Positions 25,354 to 40,600 are shown, counted from the stretch's first letter. The stretch is 64,000 bases of DNA from Lottia gigantea (GCF_000327385.1 NW_008710662.1:879354-943353); one strand, 5' to 3'. The notes: generated from the sequence alone by a model not told the origin. A program made the numbers and translations.

Positions 25354-25609
25354 TCCTGTAAATAGTGTAAAATGCGTTAAAACATCATTTTTAGTTAGGC
25401 CTTAGTCCCGTTAGTGTTTTCATTCATGGGGGCAGACATGTTGAAGGCACGCAGAAAATTGATCTGCGCATGCGTATTTCATTAGTTTACAAATGGTGGA
25501 ATGTTGTTGCAGATTATAAACAAATGTCAACAATAATGTTTTTTTCCAAAATATGATAACTTATTGACAAAATGATCGTTGTAGTAACACCCCCTTGATA
25601 AGTTTTAGC
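25354..25609. promoter_or_regulatory. Bidirectional promoter TSEN54 / KATNIP
   Basis: 256 bp separate the two start codons. At 25465-25474 lies TGCGCATGCG, ten bases of the palindromic NRF-1 consensus, a common element of TATA-less bidirectional promoters of housekeeping genes. No TATA box is evident. The interval must also hold both 5'-untranslated regions. Confidence 0.6.
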
Positions 25610-28600
25610 ATGGATCGTAAGTTTAGAATCACATAGTTCTCAGAATGTTTAAAAATCTAATCGGAATAGATCTAACAATTTTTTTATTTCATGAAAAAGA
25701 ATTTAAAAAATGCCAAATGGTCAAAGAGAAGGAATTATTGGCCTGGACGAGATTAGTAGAGACATGCCGAGCATTATCTCTAGTTTCGAGTTGTACTTAT
25801 GGGTTTGATGCAAAGAATACAACTTAACAACCTTACCCTTACCAGATGAAAATCATTTAATTTCTGTTGTGGTCATGGAACACAGCCTCAGCCAAAGCTG
25901 AGTTGAAGTTGATCAAGATATTATTGACAAGGCATTCTTTGATTTTTGAGTAATGTCCACAATGCAGGAGCTTTTACATACCATACATAAGTTAACATTC
26001 AATGCTATCATAAATGACTATTACCGGTATAATGTTTCAAAGTTAAGGAGAATGTAAAAAGTTTTTCTTAATTTTTTATGTGTATCGGGGAAACTGATAG
26101 CATCAAGTTGCACCATTCCCATTTTTGTGGTTTCTGCAATTCCACTATAACTAAGTTTTTAATGACCTCACTATATGCATTATCACAGAAGGAATCCACA
26201 ATTAGCATAGTTTTAGTGGAATTGCAGGAAACACAGACGTTTGATAGAAAATTGGAATGGAGATGCTATCAATGTCACCAATACACATAAAAAATCTAGA
26301 AAACCCCTTTACAATCATTTTAAGCGTACAACCTTTGCAAAGAAGATTATTTTATAGATCGTGATGATTACAGATTTCTTTTTTAAATTTTCAATTCAAT
26401 TTTTGACTTTTTTCAGGTAGCAAATACAGTACTGTTAATAAAAAGACTGATGGAAAGATATCAGCAAGGGTAAATTTTCTATTGATTGTCTTATTGATTT
26501 CAAACTAAATCAATACCAATGAATATTGACATATAACCTGTAATGTGTTATTCCAATATGTGTTCTATGCAATTAAGACAGCTGGACTATTTCAGCCTCT
26601 GTCCTTGTTGAACCTTGATAAGTAATGCTGTCACAATCTGATAAAATTCAAGATGTTTTGTTTTTGCATGTGAACTTAGAATGTAACCTTTGCAGAAAAA
26701 GGTCTATCAGATCTAGATTTGTATTTGAATCATATTGATGCACCCTGCCTTGACTATATGAATAGGCAAGACAAGACTATATTTCATTCTTAGGATCATT
26801 CAAATATTCTCAGTTTAAATGCCGTTTCATTTTGTATAACAAAGAAAGAAGTGGGGGTGTTCAAGTTTAGATTTGTCATTGATCCCATTGGAAAGTTTGC
26901 AATCTGATAATCCAATGGAGTTAAATGGGGGGCCTATTGGCTGTAGACTGTGTTAGGTCCGGGTTGGTGCCGAGTTGGTTGATTATTAAGTAGTCGGGAT
27001 TTCAACTGGAGTGTCTCGGTAAATGGAAGTGAGAGGCGACTGGTGTGTCCCTCTTAGAATAGATAGGTTCACTTCTTTAGCATTAGCTTTGGCAGACTTG
27101 GTTGGTGGAAAAGTAGACTCTTTGTCTTTTAGCCGACAGATTTTTCTTCTTTTAAAAGGGGATCACGAATGCCCGCGGGGGTCACGAAATTAGCCATAAC
27201 TGGGTTGTTTCAATTTACTATTTTCAGACTGCTGCCTTTATGGAAGATGTCTTACCTGGATATGAGGAATATCTCCTTTTACTTCAAGAAAAAAATAGGT
27301 AAGCTGAAGCTTTTACAGTATGTTCTTATTTATTTCTTAATTAGTTCTGCCATATATATTTAACATAAATTCAGATCACAGGACAAAATTTGTAATTAAC
27401 TCTGCAAGTTTTTTTTTGAAATTTACATTGATGTCTATGTCTGTAGATGATTTGATTTGTATTGTTATTTTCCAATATTTAGATTAGTTAAGAAACTACG
27501 AAAGAAAGATAAAAAACAAGTAGAATTAGAAAGAAAAGAACAGGGATTTTCTCTGTATGTTAATGGTGCCAATGCTGAATTAAAGCCTGATGTTTCTCCT
27601 GATACTGATTCCAGTAAATCTAAAAATAAATTACCAAAAACTGCAGGAGGTAAGACATCTTTTATTTAGCGCTATGGGAAAATACATCTTCATTAGCCCA
27701 CATGGTTCAGAAAAGTATGATGTAAAACTCCATTCATTTCATTTCATTTTCAATGCGATAATGACAGTCACCAAATTTTGTTTATATCTCTATGTCGTTT
27801 GAGGCTTGCTGGAAGTCTGTTTGTTTAAAAAATACTATTTCTTACAAAAATGATATTAAAAGTACTGGTATATAATAATGTGAACTACTGAAAAATTCAA
27901 ATGATTTATAAACTTTTTAGAAATGTTTATAACCATTAATCAAAAAAAGGGAATTCTTACTTTTATTTCAGAACTAAGAAGACCGAATGGTCCATTAACA
28001 CACAGAGATTTAGAAAATATGGCTAGAGAAGAAAGAGAGAGAATGAGAGAAAAACAACGAGCTAAAACAGCCCCTAGTAAAACACGCAGGAAGAATTGGA
28101 ATGTGGAGTCTATTGAAGTAACCACTGATAGAGGTATGCAGAGAAGAATTCATGCTCCAGGTAAATTGTGATTCCTCTTTTAAAGTTTTAGATCCTAAAT
28201 GTACTTGATTCGCTATGGTTCAGCAGACTCAATGAATTATAATTATTCCACCTGGTTTTCTCTTGACAGTGTTGAAGGTCAAAGGACTTGAAATGAAAAG
28301 GTGTCTATCGAGTAGATTTGTTCAATTTGCTGCACTTCAAAGATCCTTAAACAGTTGGAAACCAAAGTCCAAGTTGGCTTAGAACTGAAGATGGATTTAT
28401 ATAAAGAAAATATAACATAAGCTAACACTCCATATTTTTCCTCCAGAAATATTAACAGGAAGATATGATGAGGATTTTGAGTCTGATGATGATGATGACA
28501 GTGATATAGAAGTAGATGCCAGTAATCATACCAGACCTTTATCACCTAAAAAACATAGCTATATCAAGAAAAAAGCTGATGAATATAGACAAGATGTGAA

Positions 28601-31600
28601 GGATAACAGAATGACCTTGAAAATCAGTGATGTCAAGGTCAGTTTTTTTTTGGTTATAAAAAAAGGTGTTTCAAATACAACAATTTCATTGCTATTTTCA
28701 TAATGATCAAAGCAAATACAGCTAACATTCAGATGAAAACATAATTTTTGATTTGTTGTATTTTGTCAAGGGGCATGAAGTAGATGAACTTATTAAATTG
28801 ATTCTCTTTAAGTATTGAAAATGGTTAAATTTACACTTAAAACACATTTTAATCATGGATAAATGTCTGGATATTAGCTAAAATAGAAAACTCTAGTTTA
28901 TATCTAAGGTTTGATACATAAGCTTATTAAATCAAGGAAAAACAGCCCCAATGGCTTAATTTAATTTTTATTCAATTTGACAACTAAGCAATCAATGATT
29001 CTGATTGGGTAAATATATAATTGGTTTGCTGTAGCAAGGAATGAACTTTGGCTTTAGATTTATAAGATTACTGCTTTGTTAACCTTTCTTTCAGTCTACT
29101 TTCATTTTTGAAACTTAAACATATCAATATTAATAGTTTCATATACTTGTAGTTAATATAAATTGGAAATATTAAATATCGGTAATCTATTTGTCTCAGT
29201 TAGGATTAGGGTAGTGATCATCTACAAACAGATTAACAGTTAGCTAATAAATTAGGATTATCAGATTAGTATAATGAATACAATCATGTCAAAAGCTTTT
29301 ATTCTTTAACTTACTTTTATGTAAAGCAGATCTATTATTTTAAAAGTCATGACAAGTAAAGTAACCATGAAGCCTTCTCTTTCAAAATGTGTAAGTTTCT
29401 GACAGATTTCTTGCATTCTTTTCACCATTAATATTAAACTAAAAATATTTCCGTTTCTGTAAATTATTGTTAGCCGTCATGGAAGTGCATTTACCAGCTA
29501 ATAGATATTAACTTTAGCTATTTGAATCAATTATAAGAATGAAAATCAGATGTGTTATCTACGACCTTAAAATAAACTTCAATGTTAGACAGAACTAGCT
29601 AATAACAAATAAAATTCATTTTGAATTCAATTGACGTAATTTCCCAATTTAAGTTTGATTTTAATTAAAAAGTAAACATTGTTGTAAGATGTAGAAGTAA
29701 CTCATACTAAATACTGTTAAAATGCCAAATATATGCTATTGAATAAACTTAATATCTTTTCCATGTGAAAGGTTGTAAAGAAGTTTTCTAGGCTTTTTAT
29801 GCATAAGCTTATCTTGGCCAACTACGGCTTCTATTTCTATCATTCCAATTGTCCATCAGATAACTGTGGTTCCTGTAATTATGTAAATATTTTGTACAAT
29901 TTGAGTCCCCCTATGATTGAAATGAAATATTGTTTATGTTACAGAGATTGAGACAGAGTTTAGAAATGAACAAGAGTATAAGACAGAGTCTAGCTCTAGA
30001 AGTCAGCTCAGTATGTAATATTTTATTTCTTATTTAATGGAATTAAATGTGACATTGTGGGTCAATAAACAGGCTAATTTATATCATAGTCAGACAGAAG
30101 ATAAAAAATGAATAAAATGTAAAATGAAACTGCTGCTATCAAGTGATTTTCATTGAAAAAGCTTTCACTTGATAAGTTGCTATTGGTTGAAAGCCGACAC
30201 TAAGCTGACTCTCCATAGTGAGTCCTGAAATGGATGCTTCTTTTATTTTGTTTTAGTTAATGCAGCATCATTCATTAAGTTACAGTACCTTTACCTTATG
30301 TCTTAGATGATATCACAGTTAATTTTGTATGTGATGTTAATAGCCAAACTCAAAATAAATCTTTTCTCCAAATTTAGTCTGTCCAATACATGTATATTGT
30401 TACATAGGTCAATGAAAGTAAAGAAGATAGTATTTTAGAAGAAATTCAGGTTTTTAAGTTAGATAGTTGACCTTTTAAATTGCATGACTTAATTATCTTG
30501 GAATATTTTATACGGCTTGGTTTTATAAAAGATTTATAATGCATGAATTTAAATATCATTGCCTCTTGACTGTTTGATTTGTTCTGCAGCAAAGTAACTC
30601 AATCTTATAGTTTAATATTTCTATATAATTCATCCTGAGATCTGTAACAGCATGCAAATTATTCTATCCAAATACAGTATCCATATATTTCAAAACTGTT
30701 CTTCTATTAAAATGATTTGCTATTCTATAGTAATACCCATATATTTTAAAAACAGTTCTTTAAACAAACGATCCGAACTTGACTCGAAGTGTAGACATGA
30801 GAATTAAGTTCTACTTATCCAACTTATTACATGTATAAGCTTATAGGTCAGTTGTCTGAAGATGGCATAGCGTTAAGCTCTGAGTAACAACAAAATGTTT
30901 TTTAAGGTTCTGTTTTGATATTTCTATTTCTATTTTAAAAACAGCATAAATGGTTGTATGTATTGTAAGAAAATTATTTGAACATTCATGATCTATACCA
31001 TTATCATCAGATGACAAAATATGTGAATTGTGTTGAAATGTTATATATATTGTTATTAAAGAAATGAGTCATACAATAATATATTAGTTTGTGTTTTTAT
31101 TTTATTTTTTGCCTTTGTTATACCAGTTGGTTTAAACAATGGCATGTAGATTACAATGGGATAGGTTTGAATAAGAAAAAAATTCGTCTATATTCCAGGA
31201 TGAGTCAGGAGATGAATTAGCACCTACTATACAAGAAGAATCAGAAGAAGAAGAAGTAGAAGAAGATATTATACAATCTATAGATAAATCTAATCTAAAT
31301 AATTCATCATTTAATAAAAAACCTAACCCTTTTAAACCTGGTGAAATGATAGTGCTAGAATTTGCTCCCAGTGTCAAAAGTAAGTATGGAACAAAAAAAT
31401 ATGCAGAAGAAGAAACATCTCCCTGAAGAATAAGGTGTTTTTTTCCCCAATTTAACAGTTTTGCAGTCATATCACTTTATGTTGCTACAAAGACTGTTGA
31501 TTTGGTCAAAAACTGAGGACTGGTGTGATACGTGCTATGCACATTAAAGACCACATGACAGTTTTGAAAGAGTACCTTTTTGGCATTAATTTCTGAGCAA

Positions 31601-34600
31601 AAGTTTCCTCTTTTCACGCTTCATGCTGTGACCTGTCATATTGTTTTCCTTATTAGCTGATGAATCTTTACTTCAATCTGTATTAAATCAAAAATGTATG
31701 ACTTGAAAATATTGTAAGACATTATCAATTGTTAATATAATATGCTTATCTTTATTTCCCTATAGAAAGAGAAGAGAGAAGTTTGTCTACTGTCAAAAGA
31801 AAGAGTACTGATTCATTGTTATCAGCCCGTAGATCATCTGATAAATTAATATCACCTAGATCACAACAACAAGTTATACTCAATGAAACTAAAGAATTAC
31901 AATCAGGTAAAATACAACTAGATAAATTAATATCACCTAGATCACAACAACAAGTTATACTCAATGAAACTAAAGAATTACAATCAGGTAAAATACAACT
32001 AGATAAATTAATATCACCTAGATCACAACAACAAGTTATACTCAATGAAACTAAAGAATTACAATCAGGTAAAATACAACTAGATAAATTAATATCACCT
32101 AGATCACAACAACAAGTTATACTCAATGAAACTAAAGAATTACAATCAGGTAAAATACAACTAGATAAATTAATATCACCTAGATCACAACAACAAGTTA
32201 TACTCAATGAAACTAAAGAATTACAATCAGGTAAAATACAACTAGATAAATTAATATCACCTAGATCACAACAACAAGTTATACTCAATGAAACTAAAGA
32301 ATTACAATCAGGTAAAATACAACTAGATAAATTAATATCACCTAGATCACAACAACAAGTTATACTCAATGAAACTAAAGAATTACAATCAGGTAAAATA
32401 CAACTAGATAAATTAATATCACCTAGATCACAACAACAAGTTATACTCAATGAAACTAAAGAATTACAATCAGGTAAAATACAACTAGATAAATTAATAT
32501 CACCTAGATCACAACAACAAGTTATACTCAATGAAACTAAAGAATTACAATCAGGTAAAATACAACTAGATAAATTAATATCACCTAGATCACAACAACA
32601 AGTTATACTCAATGAAACTAAAGAATTACAATCAGGTAAAATACAACTAGATAAATTAATATCACCTAGATCACAACAACAAGTTATACTCAATGAAACT
32701 AAAGAATTACAATCAGGTAAAATACAACTAGATAAATTAATATCACCTAGATCACAACAACAAGTTATACTCAATGAAACTAAAGAATTACAATCAGGTA
32801 AAATACAACTAGATAAATTAATATCACCTAGATCACAACAACAAGTTATACTCAATGAAACTAAAGAATTACAATCAGGTAAAATACAACTAGATAAATT
32901 AATATCACCTAGATCACAACAACAAGTTATACTCAATGAAACTAAAGAATTACAATCAGGTAAAATACAACTAGATAAATTAATATCACCTAGATCACAA
33001 CAACAAGTTATACTCAATGAAACTAAAGAATTACAATCAGGTAACATACAACTAGATAAATTAATATTACCTAGATCACAACAACATGTTAACTCAATAA
33101 AATATATATTTATTCCACCTAGATCACAGTAACAACAACAAATATTGATATTTTCATATTTTGTATTGAAATTTGCTTCCTTAACTTGGTCCATTTTCAA
33201 TATGATTACTTTAATGTTTTCTGAGCCTTTCAAATTAAATGGCAAATAGGTTCTTGAAAATATTGCAGATGTTATTCTTATAGAATAAAATTCTAATTTG
33301 ATTTTCTACTATGTATTGTACATCAATAAGTCAAAACAAGCTATGTTATCTATTATCTATTGTTATAGTATCAAGTGGTAAGAGTAAGAAACAGTTAAAG
33401 CCACTAGCTGCTAGAAAGAGTAATAGTAATAACAGTTTAAATAAAGACAGTCAAGAAGAAACACAAGCTGTCCTCGCGGCTCTTCAAGCTGAAAATGCTC
33501 AAGTTGAAAAATATTCTAAAGAATCAAAGTCAAAATCAAAAACTTCACCAGAAAAGGTATCAATTTATATTTATCATTTATTGAAGATGGGATATTGAGC
33601 ACATGTATTGACTACATGTAGGCATTTCACACAATTCTAAGGTTGATTTTGTAACTGTCAAATTTTATGGGAGAATTATAAAAAAAATGAGACTATGCAT
33701 TTAGTAGTACAAATTTATTGTGAAACTGAGTCCAGTTCTGAGTACTATGTATTGTACATCAATAAAAAATAAGCTATGTAATCTATTATCTACTCTGAGT
33801 CCAGTTCTGCATTTTAGAGAGGCTGACTTGAAAACGGGATCTTGTCATGAATTATATATTTTTTTGCTATTGGTATCCACATTAATTGCACACTGCATAT
33901 TTGTTTCTTATGCTCCATGTCATCTTTTTGTGGTTATTAATTCAAAATGAAATGACCTCAGTTTAATGAAACTGTATGATATGTTCTCATTTTTCAGTTG
34001 ATGTCAAAAACACCACGTGCCTTACAGTCATCTTCGAATTCCTTAAAATCTCCTTCACAAAAACCATCAGCTTCTAGTTCAGATGCCAGTTTAACAGATG
34101 ATAAAATAAATGATATTGTTGATAAAGTTTTATATATGACACCAAAGTAAGTTATTTTCCTTCTGGCTCCATTAAGTGTGGTATAATCTATAAGCTTACT
34201 CTTAATCCAACCAGCTGATAATCTCTTCACTAATTTTATAAACAATGGTACAATTCTGGTTTGTAAAGTTACTAGGGGAGCAACGTTGTGCATCCAAAGA
34301 TACGATTTATTGCGATAATTATTGCGATTCATTTATTAGAGAAGGAAAGAGAAAAAATAGTAGAAATTTATAAATTACTAACAAGTTTGTCACTATTGAG
34401 AACATTTAGAAGTAAGGAATTGTGAAAGAAATCTCAATTTTTAAAGTCAGAAATAAATTTTTGCAAAGTTTGATGTGAAAATCATACTTGGAAAATGAAA
34501 ACATGACACAATTTCTTATACACACAAGGATTCTGTGTCATTTGTTATTAAAGTGGGCTAAGAATTAATCGTGCCGATACATCACGATTATTTTTATCTA

Positions 34601-37600
34601 ACACAATACATCAATAAGAAGGAAAGAATAGAGGTTCATTGATTCATCAGCAGCCCTAAAATTTACTAATAATGAAACTGAATACTCAATATTAACATTA
34701 GATTTTTATACTGTATATTTCAGGCAACAATGTCGTCTGGTGAAACTATTTAGAAAGATAGATGATGATAATGTCAACTCATCTCAGGATAATAATATCC
34801 TCAATAAACGGGAACCATTAAAAGCTTTATCACCTATCTCTAGTATGACACAGAATAAACAGGTATTGTTCATATATGTATTTATTGATCGAAGGCTTTT
34901 ACTTTTTGTTTATCATCAAAATAGAAAAATTCTAATTGGGAATTAATAAGTTTCAATAGCTGCAAATTTGCTAAAGAAAAAATGATGCCAATTGGAAAAG
35001 TCCAAAGCATCAGTTTAATCAGTTCAACTGTGTGCTAGAAGCTGTGCATGTTAAAGGTCCTCAGTTAGCAATAGAGAAGAGTAGGTTAATGAGATACATT
35101 TGTGAAACATTTTGTAATATAATGTCTCAAACTTGTTTGAATATGGAATATGTATCATATGGATTACCATGTCTATCTTTATGATATATATTTTGTAGAG
35201 TTCACAAACAGAAATTGAAGTGAATATAGAAGTCTTATCTAACTGGGGTCATCCTTCAAGATTAGGATTAACAGAAATCCAGTTTTATAATAAAGAGAAA
35301 CAGTTATTACCAGTTGATACATCATCAGTTAAGTTACATGGTGTACAACAAGCTCATGCTCCTATAGATGTCTTATTTAATGGTAAAACTAAGGTAGGGA
35401 TGTTTTATAATAAAGATACATCAGTTGATACATCATCAGTAGATGTCTTATTTAATGGTAAAACTAAGGTAGGGATGTTTTATAATAAAGATACATCAGT
35501 TGATACATCATCAGTAGATGTCTTATTTAATGGTAAAACTAAGGTAGGGATGTTTTATAATAAAGATACATCAGTTGATACATCATCAGTAGATGTCTTA
35601 TTTAATGGTAAAACTAAGGTAGGGATGTTTTATAATAAAGATACATCAGTTGATACATCATCAGTAGATGTCTTATTTAATGGTAAAACTAAGGTAGACA
35701 GATTTTGAAAAATAAAGTATTTGTTTACTAATTAGCCAGTGTAAATACTACTATAATAATACTTAACATTGGCTCTTTTTTTAAAGATGATGTACATGTA
35801 AGATTTTCTTTTTATTATAAATTATGTTGATAATTTCAAAATCTCTAAACAGATATAGTGACCAAATATTTCTTTACCAGCTGACAAGAGCCTAATTTAA
35901 TTATATTTTGTATAATGACTATTTCAGACTACTAAAGAAAGATATATGTGGGTATGTGATTTCTCAGGTAAAAGATTAGAGTTTGTGATTAATTTAAATA
36001 ATCCTGAACCAGATAAACCATTTGAACTCTCTGTTATTAAAGTATGGAATTGGAATAAAAGCATCAATGTAAGTATCTCTATTCTTTCACTATAAATGAA
36101 TTATACCCCACTGCAATCTGATGAAATTAACAGACTTGGAAGGAAAGCCATCTTAAAAGCTTATATACTGTAGAGTAGCTTGAATAACTGAAGCCAGATG
36201 CACTGGCAAAAAGGACAAACAACATTATTAGTAATATCATATTAGCTTTGCTAAGTCTAGTTTTTGTTCTCTGTTTGGTTTAAAATGTCAGTTGACTTTA
36301 GCCTAGTTAAGTTTGTAAGTAAAATGTCTTCATTTGTGTGGTAAACACCGAGCACAAAAACCACAAAATCAGTTTCAAAATGCTACTCTTAGTTGGATTC
36401 TATATTGTATGAGATCTCTGTTTGTTTTCAGTGTATATATTGGTAATATAAGTGTTTTATGTTACAGGGGTTAGATATGGGAGCTAAACATGTTCGTGTA
36501 TTTGTTGGTGGAGAGTTAGTATTTGATGGTGATTTAGATAAAGGTTGTGGTAACCATATCTATGACTATAGTACATCAATAAATATTAAAAACAATTTAC
36601 ATGTTATGGATAATGGTGGTAATAAAATTCCATCTAGTTCTCATCATACATTCCGTAGCATCAGTCGTTCATCATTATCATCAGCATCATCATCTAGTTC
36701 ATCTCGTCCAGTCTCAGCTACAACCCAACAACTCCCTCTAACACCAAGTAGTCCAAAACGAAGTCGAACTAGAACTGTTATGAATAGTGATACCAGTTTA
36801 AACCATCCTGTTATTGAGAGTGATGATGATTCAAGTCCTGATTCTGATAATATTGCAAAAAGTAAGAAAGTTATTGATATACAATATTATGTTCTGTGCC
36901 AAGCTTTTAGACAAATTTGTATTGCCACATCTTTTAACGAGAATTAAAGCTAGATAGGGATTGTTGTCAAGGAATTTTACTTCAGAAGTAGCTGAAGTCT
37001 TTTCTTGCTGGCTCCACTTTTTTTTTAGATGGCTATGCCACAAATTCATATCCACTGACAAAACACGGAGTTTAATAAAAATGCATTTGCAAAAAAGGAA
37101 ATCTGTGAACACACTACTCCTCGAAAGTGCTTCTGGGAAGTTTGGTGCCAATGATCATGAATTATTTCCAAGCATGTTGGGATTTTATTCAGAGCTTTTT
37201 GTTTTGATATATTTCAGATTCAAATAAACTACCTGATCAACCTATATGTCATACACCAAGAAAATCTAAACGTTTAGTAGCTAGATTAGATGGTCATTCA
37301 TCAGAAACAGAATCATCTAAATCTATTACTGACAGGTATTTATTATTATACATATATCAATTGCTGACAACTATTTGTATGGTATTCTTGCAAGTTAGTT
37401 GTAAATGGCTGATTGTAATTAGAATCATGTTCACTTAACCAAGGCCTAGTTGTTTGATTTAGGTTACCATAACCTATGTTGCAGATTGCTGATTGATCAA
37501 AATTACCATTGTCACTCATTTGAAATCTTCTAAGCGGTTAAACTATATCACTTACTTTAGCTAAACAGTTGATGCTTTTGCCAGAAACACATTGTATCAC

Positions 37601-40600
37601 ATGCATTATTTTGTATTCACAGTAATGATAAGAAACCTCCCTTACCAAGTACCACTAGATCTAATACCAGTCTGGCTGGTAGTACCGATATTAGACAATC
37701 TAAATCTCATCAGAAACCACCAACACCTAGATCTTCACAACAATTACCATCACCTAGATCTTCACTACAACCACCTTCACCTAGGTTATCACAACAACCA
37801 TCACCTAGAGTATCCAATACCAAACCACCTAGCTTGAGTATTAACCAAGATGATTTTGAACCACAAGATGTGACCATGTTACAAAAAATTAAAGACATGA
37901 AGCTAAGGTAAAATAAGATTTAAATTTCGACGGTGAGCTTTGAACGCTATTACTGATTGGCTCCACTAAAAAAATTCCAATTTCTGAGACTAAAGTATAA
38001 TCGGTAAAATAAAATGCTGCACCAGTCCCTTTAATATTCCTATTTTATATTAAAGTCAAATATACGTACCAAATACGTATAAAATATTTTGGCAGCATAT
38101 CTTTAATTTATTTCAATGTCTTTAGTTTAGAAAATGAATCACAGTCATCAAGTGAAGAAAATAATGTTCCATTTATTGCATGGCATCTTACTCCAAGTCA
38201 AAAGTATATTATTTTTATTTGAGCATTATTAAGACTAAACATCACATGGTTTGTTTTTTTGAAGCACCTGTACACAATCATTTCATCATTCACTCATCTT
38301 TCTGTTTTATTTTATCACACATCAATTACTGTTTATTAGGCATGTATATTACCTTATTGTATTTAAATATAATGGATTATTTTGGAGAATTGGAATAGTG
38401 AAATAAGGAAAATATATTTTTGGTGTTTTAGGGAAGAACCAAGAAGAAAAGATATTCCTAAATGGCTCAGTAAAGATGATTTTAATGGTAAGAGACGTGA
38501 TATTTTTCTGAATTTTCAACATATGTTTTGCTATTTTATGCAATGCATAGATTTTTTTAGGACTTTTTGAGACATTTACATCAGAGGAATTGTTGATTTG
38601 CATGCATCATTTGATATTTTGATGTTTAATAGTAATTTTTATGTTACATTTGAAATGAGTCATATTTTGTCTGTAACTAAGCATGTAACACATATACAAT
38701 ATACTATATACCTTTTTTCCAGCTGATCGTTTTGAAGGCCCACCAGAAAGTCGTGGTAATAGTAGAAACCAACATCGAAATGAAACTAGTAGTGATAGAT
38801 TATTAAGTAAAAATAAAAAAGAAGATGGACATGTTGATGATTTGATTAATGAATTAGATGATGTCTTATCTCCTTTTACATCTAATAGGTAATATTTCAT
38901 GTTTTTCATTAGAATAGGTAATATTTCAGTTCTTCCAACAAAATAGGTAATATTTCAATTCTTCCATCAAAATAGGTAATATTTCAGTTATTTCCCATAG
39001 AATAGGTCATATTTCAGTTCTTTCATCAAAATAGATTAATATTTCAGTTATTTCCCATAGAATAGGTCATATTTCAGTTCTTCCATCACAATAGGTCATA
39101 TTTCAGTTATTTCCCATAGAATAGGTCATATTTCAGTTCTTCCATCAAAATAGGTCATATTTCTGTTATTTCCCTTTAGAATAAGTCATATTTCAGTTCT
39201 TCCCTCAAAATACGTCATATTTCAGTTCTTCCCTCCAGATAGGTAATATTTCAGTTCTTCCATCAAAATACGTCATATTTCGGTTCTTCCCTCAAAATAG
39301 GTCATATTTCAGTTCTTCTCTCAAAATAGGTCATATTTCAGTTCTTCCCTCAAAATAGGTCATATTTCAGTTCTTCTCTCAAAATAGGTCATATTTCAGT
39401 TCTTCCCTCAAAATAGGTCATATTTCAGTTCTTCTCTCAAAATAGGTCATATTTCAGTTCGTCCATCAAAATAGGTCATATTTCAGTTTTTCTATCCTTA
39501 TAGGTCATGTTTCAGTTCTTAACACTGACACTGGAGGTTATATTGAACTTGTTTTAATCAGATGAGTAATATTTCATATTCAGAGCATATGTCAGATAAT
39601 GACAAATGTTATCTTCATTGAACATAAATCATAAACAAATGACTATTTCAGTGCTAATGATAAAAAATCATCAAAATCCAATCAGAAAGATAAAGATGAG
39701 TTTGAGGATTTGGAAGAAACACCAATGGAAAGGATACAGAAAAACAGATCCAAATGGAGAGAAGCTAATCTAGAAGAATCTTGGGGATCTTTGTCGTTTT
39801 TCAATAGGTCACAAAGAGGTCGTATATCTATGGATATGGCAGGTAAGGGGTTAGAATAGTTTTGCTATTACATCTGAGTAGATTTTCTAATGTTTTCGTG
39901 TAAAGAAAACCGGGTGGAAAAATATAGTTACCTGACGCATTGAGTTAAACAAGAAAAAGATTGAAACTTAATATATTTTACAAATAGTTAACTTTACCTT
40001 TTCAATATTAATGACTACTCATATCACATACATTTTTGATATATATTTCCAATACAGCCTGTGAAGCTGCCATTATCAAGTTATATCACATTTACATCAT
40101 ACACTTTAAGACATATCACTTTGCATTCAGGGTTGAAATTTCAGTAAACATAAACTGGAAAACTGAAGAAAGAGAATAATGCAAAAAGGCAAATGACATC
40201 CTATAATTCAATGCACTTTCAACCAAGCTACACCCACACATTCATATAATCAATGATTAATATTTCAGATGATGCATTAGATGAATACTTACCATCCAGT
40301 AGAAAACCATTAGTAAAAGAAGAAACTATAGAAGAAGAATATATTATTAATGATAATAATGAAGATAATTTTACTATACCAGAGTTACCTTATGGTCGTC
40401 AACTAACAATAGATATTAAAACAACCTGGGGTGATCATCATTATGTAGGTTTAACAGGTGTTGAAGTTTTCTCCAGTATGGGTGAACAGGTTCAGATAAC
40501 AAAGGTAGGTCTATGTAATGGTTTTTATGAAGAGTAATGTTTTTGTATGATTTGAAATTTCTCTTTCTTTCTAATCTTTCCCTGACAGAACAGGTAAGAG

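Noticed and set aside
31752-33245. A 497-codon antisense frame with repeated CCCDLGDINLSS units over the KATNIP exon 10 array
   Set aside because: It is open only because the 81-bp unit is a multiple of three and stop-free on both strands; it has no splice or start context and lies opposite a well-supported exon.
36961-37227. Open frame between KATNIP exons 16 and 17
   Set aside because: Begins in the intron and ends in exon 17 in another frame; no splice logic.
37905-38030. Resemblance of intron sequence to stretches near 7480 and 21710 (GATTGGCTCC and GATAATTCTG motifs)
   Set aside because: Similarity is patchy and too short for a confident repeat family call without alignment.
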